Positions 28,191 to 36,318 of a stretch of DNA of 64,000 nt are shown piece by piece (position 1 is the stretch's first letter; every line of letters starts with the position of its first letter). A program made the translations under genes and the position numbers. Under the pieces are notes generated by a model. The model did not search any database. It was not told the origin of the DNA and was given only the letters and a program-made list of their open reading frames with translations. The DNA comes from Blautia sp. (GTDB lineage: Bacteria > Bacillota > Clostridia > Lachnospirales > Lachnospiraceae), in contig JAPFCU010000078.1 of the NCBI GenBank assembly GCA_026169535.1, forward strand, positions 62,001 to 126,000, in the 5' to 3' direction.

Positions 28191-28711
28191 ACCATGTGGT
28201 GATCATCGGGTTTATGGGTTCAGGTAAGACGAGAGTAGGCAAACAGCTTTCCAGAGATTTGGGACTGCCTTTTGTAGATCTTGAAAAACTGATTGTTAAA
28301 AAAATGAATTTGTCTGTCAGAGAAATATTTGAAAAATTCGGAGAACCTTTTTTCCGCGCTTTGGAGACAATGGCTCTGAAAGAACTGATCAATGATAAAG
28401 AAAAGAAAGTTCTTTCTCTGGGATCAGGCCTGCCCCTTCAGGAACAGAATCAGAAATATCTGAAGGAACTGGGAACAGTTGTATATTTGAAGGGATCTCT
28501 GGAAACGCTGAAAAAGAGACTGGAGGGTTCCAGAAAAGATCCTTTGCTGGACGGAGATGACAGAGATGAAAAAATCAAAAAGCTTCTGAAGCAGAGAGAC
28601 CCGGTATATCAGAAGTTTGCAGATATCCAGGTGATTACCGGAGAGAAGCCTTTTGAAGAGCTTGTAAAGGAAATTGAGGAAAAATTGACAGCTTATGAAA
28701 AAAACAGTTGA
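28187..28711 (+). CDS. aroK: Shikimate kinase-like protein
   Basis: 174 residues, P-loop GFMGSGKTRVG (residues 8-18), as in AroK. The shikimate-binding region departs from the norm: FVDLEKLI replaces FxDxDxxI, the usual Gly-Gly-Gly reads GSG (LSLGSGLPL), while FRALE keeps the Arg and Glu. The lid region KDPLL retains PLL. It should phosphorylate shikimate in aromatic amino acid synthesis, but the Asp-to-Glu change leaves room for another substrate. Overlaps yqeG by ATGA; no other aro gene nearby. Confidence 0.85.
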   Translation: MNHVVIIGFMGSGKTRVGKQLSRDLGLPFVDLEKLIVKKMNLSVREIFEKFGEPFFRALETMALKELINDKEKKVLSLGSGLPLQEQNQKYLKELGTVVYLKGSLETLKKRLEGSRKDPLLDGDDRDEKIKKLLKQRDPVYQKFADIQVITGEKPFEELVKEIEEKLTAYEKNS

Positions 28712-28736
28712 AAAAACTGTTATGGTATTATAGAAT
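28708..28736 (+). promoter_or_regulatory. Putative efp promoter
   Basis: TTGAAA (28708-28713), 17 bases, TAGAAT (28731-28736). A small CAGTT/AACTG hairpin overlaps the -35. Confidence 0.45.
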
Positions 28737-28773
28737 GTTGAGTAGTGAAGATTACTAGAAGGAGGATTTAACT

Positions 28774-29331
28774 ATGATTTCAGCAGGTGATTTCAAAAAC
28801 GGTATCACACTTGAAATTGAGGGAAATGTATGTCAGATTGTTGAATTTCAGCATGTAAAACCTGGAAAGGGCGCTGCATTTGTCAGAACAAAATATAAAA
28901 ACGTAATTACAGGAGCTGTACTGGAAAAATCTTTCCGTCCTACAGAGAAGTTCCCGCAGGCACGTATTGAGCGTGTGGACATGAGCTATCTGTACAATGA
29001 TGGAGAGCTTTACAACTTTATGAATGTAGAAACCTACGATCAGATTGCTCTTACCGCAGATCAGGTTGGAGATTCTCTGAAATTTGTTAAGGAAAATGAG
29101 GTTGTTAAAATTTGTTCCCATAACGGAAATGTATTTGCAATTGAGCCGCCTCTCTTTGTAGAGTTGGAGGTTACTGAAACAGAACCGGGATTTGCAGGAA
29201 ATACTGCTCAGGGTGCTACAAAACCGGCAATCGTTGAAACCGGAGCACAGGTTCAGGTTCCTCTGTTTGTAAACCAGGGAGACAAATTAAAAATCGATAC
29301 AAGAACAGGTGAATATCTGTCCAGAGTTTGA
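28774..29331 (+). CDS. efp: Translation elongation factor P
   Basis: 185 residues, full length. The KOW-like N-domain carries the loop Lys in VKPGKGAAF, the site modified in many bacteria. The OB domains end in the EF-P signature ([36 protein letters not shown]). It relieves ribosome stalling at polyproline. AGAAGGAGG precedes the ATG. No EpmA/EpmB-type modification gene is visible. Confidence 0.98.
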   Translation: MISAGDFKNGITLEIEGNVCQIVEFQHVKPGKGAAFVRTKYKNVITGAVLEKSFRPTEKFPQARIERVDMSYLYNDGELYNFMNVETYDQIALTADQVGDSLKFVKENEVVKICSHNGNVFAIEPPLFVELEVTETEPGFAGNTAQGATKPAIVETGAQVQVPLFVNQGDKLKIDTRTGEYLSRV

Positions 29332-29347
29332 TTTAATTCAGCAATTT

Positions 29348-29378
29348 ATACCGCCGGTATCTGCCGGCGGTATTATTT
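29348..29378 (+). terminator. Terminator after efp
   Basis: ATACCGCCGG (29348-29357) / CCGGCGGTAT (29364-29373), perfect 10-bp stem, loop of 6, then TATTT. Confidence 0.85.
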
Positions 29379-29445
29379 ATGCAGTAAGAATGCAGCATAT
29401 GCTGTGCTGGCTTTCCGGCAGTATAAATAAAGAAGGAGAGTTTTT

Positions 29446-30453
29446 ATGGAATACAGAAAATTAGGTAAAACAGGGCTTACCATTTCAAGAATGGGATTTG
29501 GTGGGATTCCAATCCAGAGAATTGATGCAGAGGGGACCAGAAAACTCCTGCATGAAATGGCTGATAAAGGTATCAACTATATTGATACCGCAAGAGGATA
29601 TACAGTCAGTGAAGCATATCTGGGCTATGCTATGGAGGGAATCAGAGATAAATTTGTAGTGGCTACTAAATCCATGGCAAGAACAAAGGAAGCTATGGCA
29701 GCAGATATCGAAACCAGTCTTCGTAACCTCCGTACGGATCACATTGAGCTTTATCAGGTTCATAATCCCAGTATGGAGCAGCTGGACCAGGTGATTGGAA
29801 AAGATGGAGCTCTGGAAGCGCTAATGGAAGCAAGAGAAGCTGGAAGGGTCGGGCATATAGGACTGACCTGTCATTCTGTACAGGTGTTTGAAAGAGCCCT
29901 GGAACTGGACTGGGTGGAAACAATCATGTTCCCTTATAATATTGTAGAAAGTCAGGGAGAAGAGCTGATACGTAAATGTACAGAAAAAAATGTTGGTTTT
30001 ATAGCTATGAAACCTCTTGCAGGAGGAGCTATTGAAGATGCATCTCTTGCACTGCGCTACATTTGTGCAAATAAAAATGTCACGGTTGTGATCCCGGGAA
30101 TGGCAGAAGAGGGGGAACTTGATGAAAATATTCAGGCATGTGAGGATGAGAAATCGCTTACAGAGGAAGAATTGAAGAAGATAGAAGATGTAAAGAAACA
30201 GCTGGGAACCGATTTTTGCCGCCGTTGTAATTACTGTGCACCATGCACGGTAGGTATCAATATACCAAGCGTATTTCTGTTTGCAGGATATCTTCAGAGA
30301 TATAATCTTGCTGACTGGGCAAAAGACCGATATAGTACGCTGGCAGTAAAAGCATCGGCATGCGTTGGCTGCGGAGAGTGTGAAAAGAGATGTCCGTATC
30401 ATCTTCCTATCCGTGAAAAACTGAAAAAATGTGCGGAGGATATGGGAGAATAA
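29446..30453 (+). CDS. Aldo/keto reductase with C-terminal [4Fe-4S] domain
   Basis: 335 residues. The AKR barrel shows the catalytic tetrad: Asp in YIDTARGYT, Tyr in AYLGYAM, Lys in VVATKSM, His in YQVHNPS. A C-terminal ferredoxin-like region (about 265-325) has two Cys clusters, CRRCNYCAPC and CVGCGECEKRCPYHLPI, enough for two iron-sulfur centres. Such AKRs are common in anaerobes; they probably link a ferredoxin-type donor to carbonyl reduction, but the substrate is unknown. AAGGAGAG precedes the ATG. Single gene between two terminators. Confidence 0.92.
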   Translation: MEYRKLGKTGLTISRMGFGGIPIQRIDAEGTRKLLHEMADKGINYIDTARGYTVSEAYLGYAMEGIRDKFVVATKSMARTKEAMAADIETSLRNLRTDHIELYQVHNPSMEQLDQVIGKDGALEALMEAREAGRVGHIGLTCHSVQVFERALELDWVETIMFPYNIVESQGEELIRKCTEKNVGFIAMKPLAGGAIEDASLALRYICANKNVTVVIPGMAEEGELDENIQACEDEKSLTEEELKKIEDVKKQLGTDFCRRCNYCAPCTVGINIPSVFLFAGYLQRYNLADWAKDRYSTLAVKASACVGCGECEKRCPYHLPIREKLKKCAEDMGE

Positions 30454-30471
30454 ATAATTGTAAATAAAAAT

Positions 30472-30525
30472 CAGGCTGACAGGCAGTCCTTTTTGTGGAA
30501 CTGCAGTCAGCCTGTGTTTTTATTT
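30472..30525. terminator. Bidirectional terminator between the AKR gene and nhaC
   Basis: CAGGCTGAC (30472-30480) / GTCAGCCTG (30506-30514) with inner CAGT.CC/GG.ACTG pairing, then TGTTTTTATTTT. Confidence 0.8.
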
Positions 30526-31833
30526 TGCTTTCTTTTTTGGTGCAAGGAACATATAGAACAAAGCACTGATCAGAAGTATGTATGGGTAGTACAGATTCGG
30601 CATGATGTCAAATGCGGAAAGCTCGAATCCAAGTTCGGCAGCTGTGGAAATAGCGATCAGCATCTGGGCACCATAAGGGATCACTCCCTGGAATACACAG
30701 GAAAAGGTGTCCAGGATAGAAGCTGTTGTCTGAGGAGTTACATCATATTCTTCAGCCATTTCTTTTGCAATCGGATTGGCCATAACAATGGCAACCGTAT
30801 TATTTGCAGTGGCAATATCCATTGCGCCTACCAGAAGTCCCATTCCAAGCTTGCCACCTTTTTGGGTTTTGAAGATACGGCGGATGAAGTTTAGAAGAGC
30901 AGTAAATCCGTCATATTTCTGGATCAGAGCACAGATTGCAGAAACAAGGATTGCTACCATGGTTGTCTCATACATGCCTGCAGCTCCGGTTCCCATATTT
31001 GCCAGAAGCTCAGTTGCAGGAGTAACTCCTGTAGCAAGCACAATCACAGAACCGGAAAGGATTCCTATCAGGAGAACTACAAATACATTGATTCCAATGA
31101 TCCCTCCGATCAGAACAAGGAGATACGGAACAATACGGATAAGATTGTAATCCTTGATTATAGCGGCGCTGTCTGCACCGCCGGATGTGCGGATAAAAAT
31201 AATCGCCAGGGTAACCAGAGCAGCCGGAAGGGCGATTTTGAAGTTTGCACGGAATTTATCCTTCATTGCACATCCCTGTCCGTTACATGCTGCAATTGTT
31301 GTATCAGAGATAAAGGAAAGATTATCTCCAAACATGGCACCACCCATAACAGCACCGATACAAAGAGGTGCAGAAAAGCCGGAACCGGTGGATACTGCAA
31401 GAGCAATAGGGGTAATCAGTGTGATGGTGCCTACGGAAGTACCCATGGCAAGAGATACAAAACAGCTTACCACAAAAAGCACGATTACTGCAAAACGAGC
31501 CGGGATAATGGACAGCAGGAAGTATGCAACACTTTCTGCACTTTCACGTCCTACGACACCTACAAAGATACCTGCAACCATAAAGATCAGGATCATGGTA
31601 ACGATGTTTTTATCGCCGACACCCTGAGCCATAACTGCAAGTTTTTCGTCAAAGCTCAGCTTGGGGTTCTGGATACATGCAACCAGAAGAGCGGTCAGAA
31701 ATGAAACTACGATAGGGATGTTGTAAAATCCCATAGGAATCTTCAATACATATTCAAAGAGGATCCCCAGTCCCAGATACATGACCAGAAACACTGCGAT
31801 TGGAAGGAGAGCCTTCCAGTTTCCTTTTTTCAT
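30520..31833 (-). CDS. NhaC-family Na+/H+ antiporter
   Basis: 437 residues with about 11 hydrophobic segments. Family stretches include SLAMGTSVGTITLITPIALAVS and GGAMFGDNLSFISDTTIAA, the latter being the characteristic NhaC/NhaD motif with the Asp pair. It exchanges Na+ (or an organic anion) for H+ at the membrane. ATG at 31833 has GGAGG 9 bases upstream; a TTG two codons earlier is less likely. Divergent from cidA/lrgB with a GntR-type palindrome between them. Confidence 0.92.
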   Translation of the reverse strand: MKKGNWKALLPIAVFLVMYLGLGILFEYVLKIPMGFYNIPIVVSFLTALLVACIQNPKLSFDEKLAVMAQGVGDKNIVTMILIFMVAGIFVGVVGRESAESVAYFLLSIIPARFAVIVLFVVSCFVSLAMGTSVGTITLITPIALAVSTGSGFSAPLCIGAVMGGAMFGDNLSFISDTTIAACNGQGCAMKDKFRANFKIALPAALVTLAIIFIRTSGGADSAAIIKDYNLIRIVPYLLVLIGGIIGINVFVVLLIGILSGSVIVLATGVTPATELLANMGTGAAGMYETTMVAILVSAICALIQKYDGFTALLNFIRRIFKTQKGGKLGMGLLVGAMDIATANNTVAIVMANPIAKEMAEEYDVTPQTTASILDTFSCVFQGVIPYGAQMLIAISTAAELGFELSAFDIMPNLYYPYILLISALFYMFLAPKKKAK

Positions 31834-31958
31834 ATTCAATTTCCTCCATAAAGTAACAGTATACCTATTGTATCATGGAAACGGTCAGGAAACCATAAAA
31901 AAATGAAAGGAATTCAAAACAATATTCATAGGAAAGCAGATTTTCCTGTGAGACAATG

Positions 31959-31973
31959 ATTGGTCAGACCAAT
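31959..31973. promoter_or_regulatory. GntR (PdhR/LldR-type) operator-like palindrome
   Basis: ATTGGTCAGACCAAT is a perfect 15-bp palindrome matching the ATTGGTnnnACCAAT site of the FadR subfamily of GntR regulators. It abuts a possible -35 (TTGGAC, 31974-31979) with a -10-like TATAAA 16 bases on. It lies in the 305-base gap between nhaC and cidA, which otherwise holds only promoters. Confidence 0.55.
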
Positions 31974-32031
31974 TTGGACATAATTACGGTTTTTATATAA
32001 AAAAATTACAGGATATCAGTCAGTTTTTCTC

Positions 32032-32061
32032 TTGTATAAAAAATTTATTCCGTGATATAAT
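32032..32061 (+). promoter_or_regulatory. Promoter of cidA/lrgB
   Basis: TTGTAT (32032-32037), 18 bases, TATAAT (32056-32061). Confidence 0.6.
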
Positions 32062-32139
32062 GAGAAACGTTATTGTACAGTACAGTATTAAAACTATTTT
32101 GTGTTTATAAAAGCACTAAATGATATCTGGAGGAAAAAA

Positions 32140-32541
32140 ATGAAGTATATGAGGCAATTTGGAATCATTTTAGGGGTTACCTGTGCGGGGGAATTGTTAA
32201 AATATTTTCTTCCGCTGCCGATTCCGGGGAGTATCTATGGTCTTCTTTTGATGTTTGTTCTGCTTCTTGCAAAAGTGATTAAGGTGGAGCAGGTAAAGGA
32301 TGTAGGTGAATTTCTTATAGAAATTATGCCTTTAATGTTTATTCCGGCAGGAGTAGGGCTGATGGCATCCTGGGGAGAACTGCAGGGATTTTTGATTCCT
32401 CTTCTTGTGATAACAGTCTCTACTACGTTTATTGTGATTTTTGTTACCGGAAAGGTGACGGATTTTATGATGGATCGAAGGAATACTCAAAAAAAGAAGA
32501 ATGAGAAAGGAACAGAAAAAGATGGAAAATATAGTGCTTAA
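32140..32541 (+). CDS. CidA/LrgA-family holin-like protein
   Basis: 133 residues, four hydrophobic segments. Signature LPLPIPGSIYGLLLMFVLLL and PAGVGLMASW are typical of CidA/LrgA. These small membrane proteins act with CidB/LrgB partners in murein hydrolase control or in pyruvate/by-product transport. TGGAGG precedes the ATG at 32140; the upstream in-frame GTG has none. The next gene overlaps it by 20 bases. Confidence 0.92.
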   Translation: MKYMRQFGIILGVTCAGELLKYFLPLPIPGSIYGLLLMFVLLLAKVIKVEQVKDVGEFLIEIMPLMFIPAGVGLMASWGELQGFLIPLLVITVSTTFIVIFVTGKVTDFMMDRRNTQKKKNEKGTEKDGKYSA

Positions 32542-33214
32542 TTCTGCCACCCTGGGATTTGTGATCAGCCTTCTGGCCTATGAAATTGGATTGGCTGTTC
32601 AAAAAAAATGGAAGCTTCCAATTTTAAATCCGCTGCTGATCTCCATTCTTCTTGTAATTGGGGTTTTGGTGTTTTTTCATGTGGATTATGACAGCTATAA
32701 TGCAAGTGCGCAGTATTTAAGTTATCTTTTGACTCCGGCAACCGTGTGTCTTGCAATTCCTTTATATATTCAGCTGGATGTACTGAAAAAAAATATAGTT
32801 GCCATTATGACAGGAATTCTGTCTGGTGTACTGGCAAGTCTGGGAAGTGTCTTTGCAATGGCAATGGCTTTTGGACTTACACATAAGGAATATGTAACTC
32901 TTCTTCCAAAATCTATTACGACAGCCATTGGCATGGGAGTATCTGAAGAGTTGGGAGGATATGTGACCATTTCCGTGGCGACGATCATTATTACCGGTGT
33001 GATTGGAAATATTGCTGCGGAATCGGTATGCAAGCTTTTCCGTATCCGGCATGCAGTATCCAAAGGTCTGGCAATTGGAACAGCCGCCCATGCTGTAGGA
33101 ACAGCCAAAGCAATGGAAATGGGTGAGGTAGAGGGTGCCATGAGCAGTCTGGCTATTGTAGTATGTGGACTGTGCACTGTGGCAGGTGCTTCAGTTTTTG
33201 CAAATTTCATGTAG
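32522..33214 (+). CDS. LrgB/CidB-family membrane protein
   Basis: 230 residues, 6-8 hydrophobic segments. It has the LrgB motifs TPATVCLAIPLY, LLPKSITTAIGMGVSEELGG and GTAAHAVGTAKAMEMGEVEGAMSSLAI. It is the obligate partner of the CidA/LrgA protein upstream. Start at ATG 32522, 10 bases after AAAGGA; an ATG seven codons earlier is possible. The PdhR/LldR-like site upstream of the pair would suit control by pyruvate or lactate (inference). Confidence 0.93.
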   Translation: MENIVLNSATLGFVISLLAYEIGLAVQKKWKLPILNPLLISILLVIGVLVFFHVDYDSYNASAQYLSYLLTPATVCLAIPLYIQLDVLKKNIVAIMTGILSGVLASLGSVFAMAMAFGLTHKEYVTLLPKSITTAIGMGVSEELGGYVTISVATIIITGVIGNIAAESVCKLFRIRHAVSKGLAIGTAAHAVGTAKAMEMGEVEGAMSSLAIVVCGLCTVAGASVFANFM

Positions 33215-33230
33215 TGAAACATTATAAGAA

Positions 33231-33273
33231 AACCCGGTAAATATAGGAATATCCTGTATTTACCGGGTTTTCT
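33231..33273. terminator. Bidirectional terminator between lrgB and ssrA
   Basis: AACCCGGTAAATATAGGA / TCCTGTATTTACCGGGTT with flanking A and T runs; serves lrgB on + and the tmRNA gene on -. Confidence 0.85.
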
Positions 33274-33280
33274 TTAAAAG

Positions 33281-33626
33281 TGGACCTGAGGGGAATCGAA
33301 CCCCTGTCCGAAAGCCTATCCCTTGCGGCATCTCCCATCACAGTCGCTGATTTAACATTCCCTTGGCGGCACGCCCACCGACAGGCTTACCACTTCAGTA
33401 GCTTCATGATACATCTGCCGGGGCAAAGCTTACCCGGCAAGGTTTCTCACATAGTCGACGCCAGATTCCTGATGTGTGAGTGCATCAGGGCTGACGAGCA
33501 GCAATTAGGCTGCTAACGCGTACTGTTCGTTTGCGTTTATATTTAGTTTCCCGGTTGGTACGCAGTCCAGGAGTCTGCGGATGGCTTCCTCAACTTCAAA
33601 GCCCCCGTCGAAACCAGTACAAGCCC
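33281..33626 (-). ncRNA. ssrA: tmRNA (SsrA), tag ANEQYALAA
   Basis: On the minus strand the 5' end GGGCTTG (33626-33620) pairs with the 3' CAGGTCC to form the acceptor stem. A tRNA-like T arm (AGGGG, TTCGATT, CCCCT) lies just before the 3' end. Discriminator A is at 33281; CCA is not encoded and must be added. The motif GGTTTCGACGGGGG follows the 5' end as usual. The tag reading frame begins with GCA at 33534 and reads ANEQYALAA, ending in TAA (33507-33505). It rescues stalled ribosomes with SmpB. No smpB or rnr is beside it. The 5' end must be cut by RNase P from a ~50-nt longer precursor. Confidence 0.97.
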
Positions 33627-33686
33627 TTATATAAATAATAAGATAATTACTGGTATACAGACGAACGTAAGCTTTACTGTCCTTAT

Positions 33687-33715
33687 ATATTAGAAGAAAT
33701 ATCAGTATATGTCAA
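33687..33715 (-). promoter_or_regulatory. Promoter of ssrA
   Basis: Minus strand: consensus TTGACA (33715-33710), 17 bases, TAATAT (33692-33687). Confidence 0.75.
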
Positions 33716-33734
33716 GAGGGGAGCTGCTTTTATT

Positions 33735-34466
33735 TTAAGCTTTTACATCCTGATGCTTCAGATTCCAAATGGCAGTCAGACAGAAGAATACAGAAAAAGC
33801 AGTTACAGATATAAGAAACGGAAAGAAATCTTTTAAAACAGTGTCTTTGGTACCATTGGAGTTCATACCCAGAAGCATGAGACTGTACGGCCAGAAAATT
33901 CCTATGCCTTCATTATTAAACAATACGCCCAGGACGCTTCCAATCAGTCCGATTCCCACCGGAATGGAAAAACTCCGGATCTTCATAGAGAGAAATAACT
34001 GTAGACAGCAGATGGGGACAGCGCCCAGAGTTCCTCTTAAAATCCAGATTACAATTTCCGGAGGGAAAATTCCCGGAAGACCGGCAAGCTTGCCGCTGAT
34101 CAGATAAAGGATACCGGTCCACAGCTGAGTCATAAGAGTAATAAGCAGGATCCATACCAGCTTTCCAAAGAACAGATCAGAGACAGGAACCGGGGCTGTC
34201 ATGATCTTATTCCAGTTATTATACCGGTGTTCCAGTCTCCAGATATAAGAACAGTACAGACCGATCAGCGGCGCAAAGAAGAAGCTGGCATAAAACAGTG
34301 TATGCTGCGTCCAAAGTGAGTACCACTGGGATTTCAGAATCTCCAGGTTCTGCATATAATTAAAGGTTCCCATGACAGCGGGGATAATCGGAATCAGAAT
34401 ACAGGCAGGAAGAATCAGGGTGTGTCGCAGCTTTTGTTTTTCTGCATGAATACATCGGGTCAGCAT
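33735..34466 (-). CDS. ABC-2 type permease, lantibiotic-immunity (LanG/MutG) type
   Basis: 243 residues with six hydrophobic helices. It starts in ARCIHAEKQKLRHTLILPACILIPIIPA, the pattern of small LanE/LanG permeases in which a short amphipathic N-terminus leads into helix 1. Length, and position as third gene after an ATPase and a second ~250-residue permease, match LanFEG/CprABC transporters that expel lantibiotics and related peptides from the membrane. TAC-AGGAGGT-like ribosome site just upstream. No lanA/B/C/M or precursor peptide is in the window, so this would be self-standing resistance, not producer immunity. Confidence 0.85.
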   Translation of the reverse strand: MLTRCIHAEKQKLRHTLILPACILIPIIPAVMGTFNYMQNLEILKSQWYSLWTQHTLFYASFFFAPLIGLYCSYIWRLEHRYNNWNKIMTAPVPVSDLFFGKLVWILLITLMTQLWTGILYLISGKLAGLPGIFPPEIVIWILRGTLGAVPICCLQLFLSMKIRSFSIPVGIGLIGSVLGVLFNNEGIGIFWPYSLMLLGMNSNGTKDTVLKDFFPFLISVTAFSVFFCLTAIWNLKHQDVKA

Positions 34467-34469
34467 AAT

Positions 34470-35231
34470 CTATACCTCCTTTTTGGTAAAAACAATCCGG
34501 CACAACAGGAAAATGAAAATTCCGAAAGCCAGAAACAGGATAAATTTACGGGTTGGAAAAGGAATTTCGTAATAATGGATGATCCTTGTATCCTTGTTCC
34601 AGTCCATCCCTACGGTAGAAAAAACGGCATAGTATCCCCAGAGCACGAATCTTGCCACAGGTGCAGGGAAAAACATGGAAAAGAGCCCAAGAAAACTTCC
34701 TGCGATCCCGATTCCCAGAGGAAAAAGCTGATTTTCTGAAAGAAGAGACAATGTCTGCTGGATTATCAGAATCACTGCACTGACTGTAAGGACAGTAAGG
34801 AGATAAAGAAAAAAATCTCCTGCCCGGAAACCGCCAAATTTTTTGATACTGCCGAAAAAAAGGATCAGCAGTCCCTGTCCGAAAGTGAAAAACACCAGAT
34901 ACCGGAAACCGTTCAGATATTTACAGTCAAAAAAGCTGCCCGGTTTCTGTACCGTATAGAGAAGCTTCAGAGTGTCTCCTTTGACTTCCATATCACAGAT
35001 CCTGCTGGCGGTCACGGAGATCATCAGGGGAAGAAGGATCGCATTCATGACAGGAAGCTGATAAAACAGCATGGTATATCCGGTCCGGAACTCATCTGGC
35101 TTCATCGAACTGATCTGCCACATGGTCCACAGAAAATAAAAACCCAGAAAGCCAAGAGGAACAAGAAGCGCTTTTGTATGCTTTACTTTTTGATGTTCTG
35201 CACGCACCTGTGGCGATAAGAATTCTGTCAT
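34470..35231 (-). CDS. ABC-2 type permease, lantibiotic-immunity (LanE/MutE) type
   Basis: 253 residues, six helices (first at about 20-38: LLVPLGFLGFYFLWTMW). It includes the conserved QLPVMNAILLPLMISVTASRICDMEVKGDTLKLLYT segment of the MutE/EpiE group. I start at ATG 35231, whose ATGA overlaps the ATPase stop codon and follows AGGTGAG; upstream in-frame codons belong to the ATPase gene in another frame. The next permease follows 3 bases later. The two permeases form the membrane heterodimer. Confidence 0.87.
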   Translation of the reverse strand: MTEFLSPQVRAEHQKVKHTKALLVPLGFLGFYFLWTMWQISSMKPDEFRTGYTMLFYQLPVMNAILLPLMISVTASRICDMEVKGDTLKLLYTVQKPGSFFDCKYLNGFRYLVFFTFGQGLLILFFGSIKKFGGFRAGDFFLYLLTVLTVSAVILIIQQTLSLLSENQLFPLGIGIAGSFLGLFSMFFPAPVARFVLWGYYAVFSTVGMDWNKDTRIIHYYEIPFPTRKFILFLAFGIFIFLLCRIVFTKKEV

Positions 35232-36142
35232 AAACTCACCTGCTTTCCTGTAAGCTGGAGAAAGATATCTTCCAGACTCATCTGCTGTTGTTCCAGACGC
35301 AGAATCCCGATTCCGGAATTTACCAGAAGAGCCACTGCGCGCATGATCCTGCTGTCTTCCATAAGCCTCAGGCTGAGACGTCCGTCCCTCCACTGAGCAG
35401 GAATACCGGAATTCTTCAGCTGTCGGAAAGCCGCCTGATCGTCAGAGGTGTGCAGGTAAAGCCTCCCCCGGCTGTGTTCATGAAGGACGTTTAAACTGTC
35501 CTGAAAGATCAGCTGTCCCTGATTGATGATTCCAACATGAGTTGCCATCTGATCTATCTCAGAAAGAAGATGGCTGGAAATTAGCACTGTAATTCCAAAA
35601 GAAGCAGGAAGAGAACAGATCAGTTCCCGCATTTCCTGGATTCCGGCAGGATCCAGTCCGTTTGTGGGTTCATCCAGCAGAAGAATTCTGGGATTTCCAA
35701 GAAGGGCAGCCGCAAGACCAAGGCGCTGTTTCATGCCAAGAGAATACTGACTTACCTTTTTGGTTTGCTGTTCTTCCATGCGGACAATGTGGAGTACGCG
35801 CTGGATTTCTTTTTCCGGCACGTTTTTTAAGGTGCAGATGATCTGAAGATTTTCTTTTCCGCTTAAATGACCGTAATATGCAGGCGCTTCGATCAGTGAC
35901 CCTGTTTCAGAGAGGATTGCTAAACGGTTTTTGGAATTTATTTCTTTTCCAAGAATCTGAATCTGCCCTTCTGTTGGTTTTACCAGTCCCAGAAGCATTT
36001 TCAGAGTCGTAGATTTTCCGGCGCCGTTAGGTCCGAGAAAGCCGTAAATGCTTCCGCCCGGTATGCGGAGATCAATCTGGTCTACTACAGCCTTTGCCTT
36101 ATATTTTTTTGTGAGAGAATCTGTAACGATCACAGGTCCCAT
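35228..36142 (-). CDS. ABC transporter ATP-binding protein, LanF/CprA/BcrA type
   Basis: 304 residues. Walker A GFLGPNGAGKST, signature YSLGMKQRLGLAAALL, Walker B ILLLDEPTNGLDPAG, switch LISSHLLSE, then a ~90-residue C-terminal extension usual for the bacitracin/lantibiotic immunity group. Note that the signature begins YSLGMKQR rather than LSGGQ, which is normal in this family. AAGGAGG precedes the ATG at 36142. It heads the three-gene operon and is divergent from its likely two-component regulator. Confidence 0.93.
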   Translation of the reverse strand: MGPVIVTDSLTKKYKAKAVVDQIDLRIPGGSIYGFLGPNGAGKSTTLKMLLGLVKPTEGQIQILGKEINSKNRLAILSETGSLIEAPAYYGHLSGKENLQIICTLKNVPEKEIQRVLHIVRMEEQQTKKVSQYSLGMKQRLGLAAALLGNPRILLLDEPTNGLDPAGIQEMRELICSLPASFGITVLISSHLLSEIDQMATHVGIINQGQLIFQDSLNVLHEHSRGRLYLHTSDDQAAFRQLKNSGIPAQWRDGRLSLRLMEDSRIMRAVALLVNSGIGILRLEQQQMSLEDIFLQLTGKQVSL

Positions 36143-36180
36143 ATCAGTTACCTCCTTAAATTCTTTTCTGATCTGAAACA

Positions 36181-36279
36181 AGTATAAAAGATCAGGCTTA
36201 GGAGAGGCTTAACTGTACCTTATTTTTACCTTAACTTTTTCCGGCGGCAGTTGGAATGAAACAAAAAATAAACTATAAT
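36181..36279. promoter_or_regulatory. Divergent control region of the LanFEG-like operon and LanRK-like genes
   Basis: Plus strand: TTGGAA (36251-36256), 17 bases, TATAAT (36274-36279) for the regulator genes. Minus strand: TATACT (36186-36181) with no good -35, for the transporter. Between them TACCTTA occurs at 36216-36222 and 36227-36233 (11-nt period), within CTTAAC...CTTAAC repeats. The site ends 6 bases before the expected transporter -35, a typical activator position. Confidence 0.65.
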
Positions 36280-36318
36280 TAGAAAAAGAAACTGAAAAAA
36301 TAAGATCTGGAGGCTTTT

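Noticed and set aside
33280-33516. 78-residue plus-strand frame beginning MDLRGIEPL
   Set aside because: It is the complement of tmRNA; the sequence is a known spurious translation of the T-arm region.
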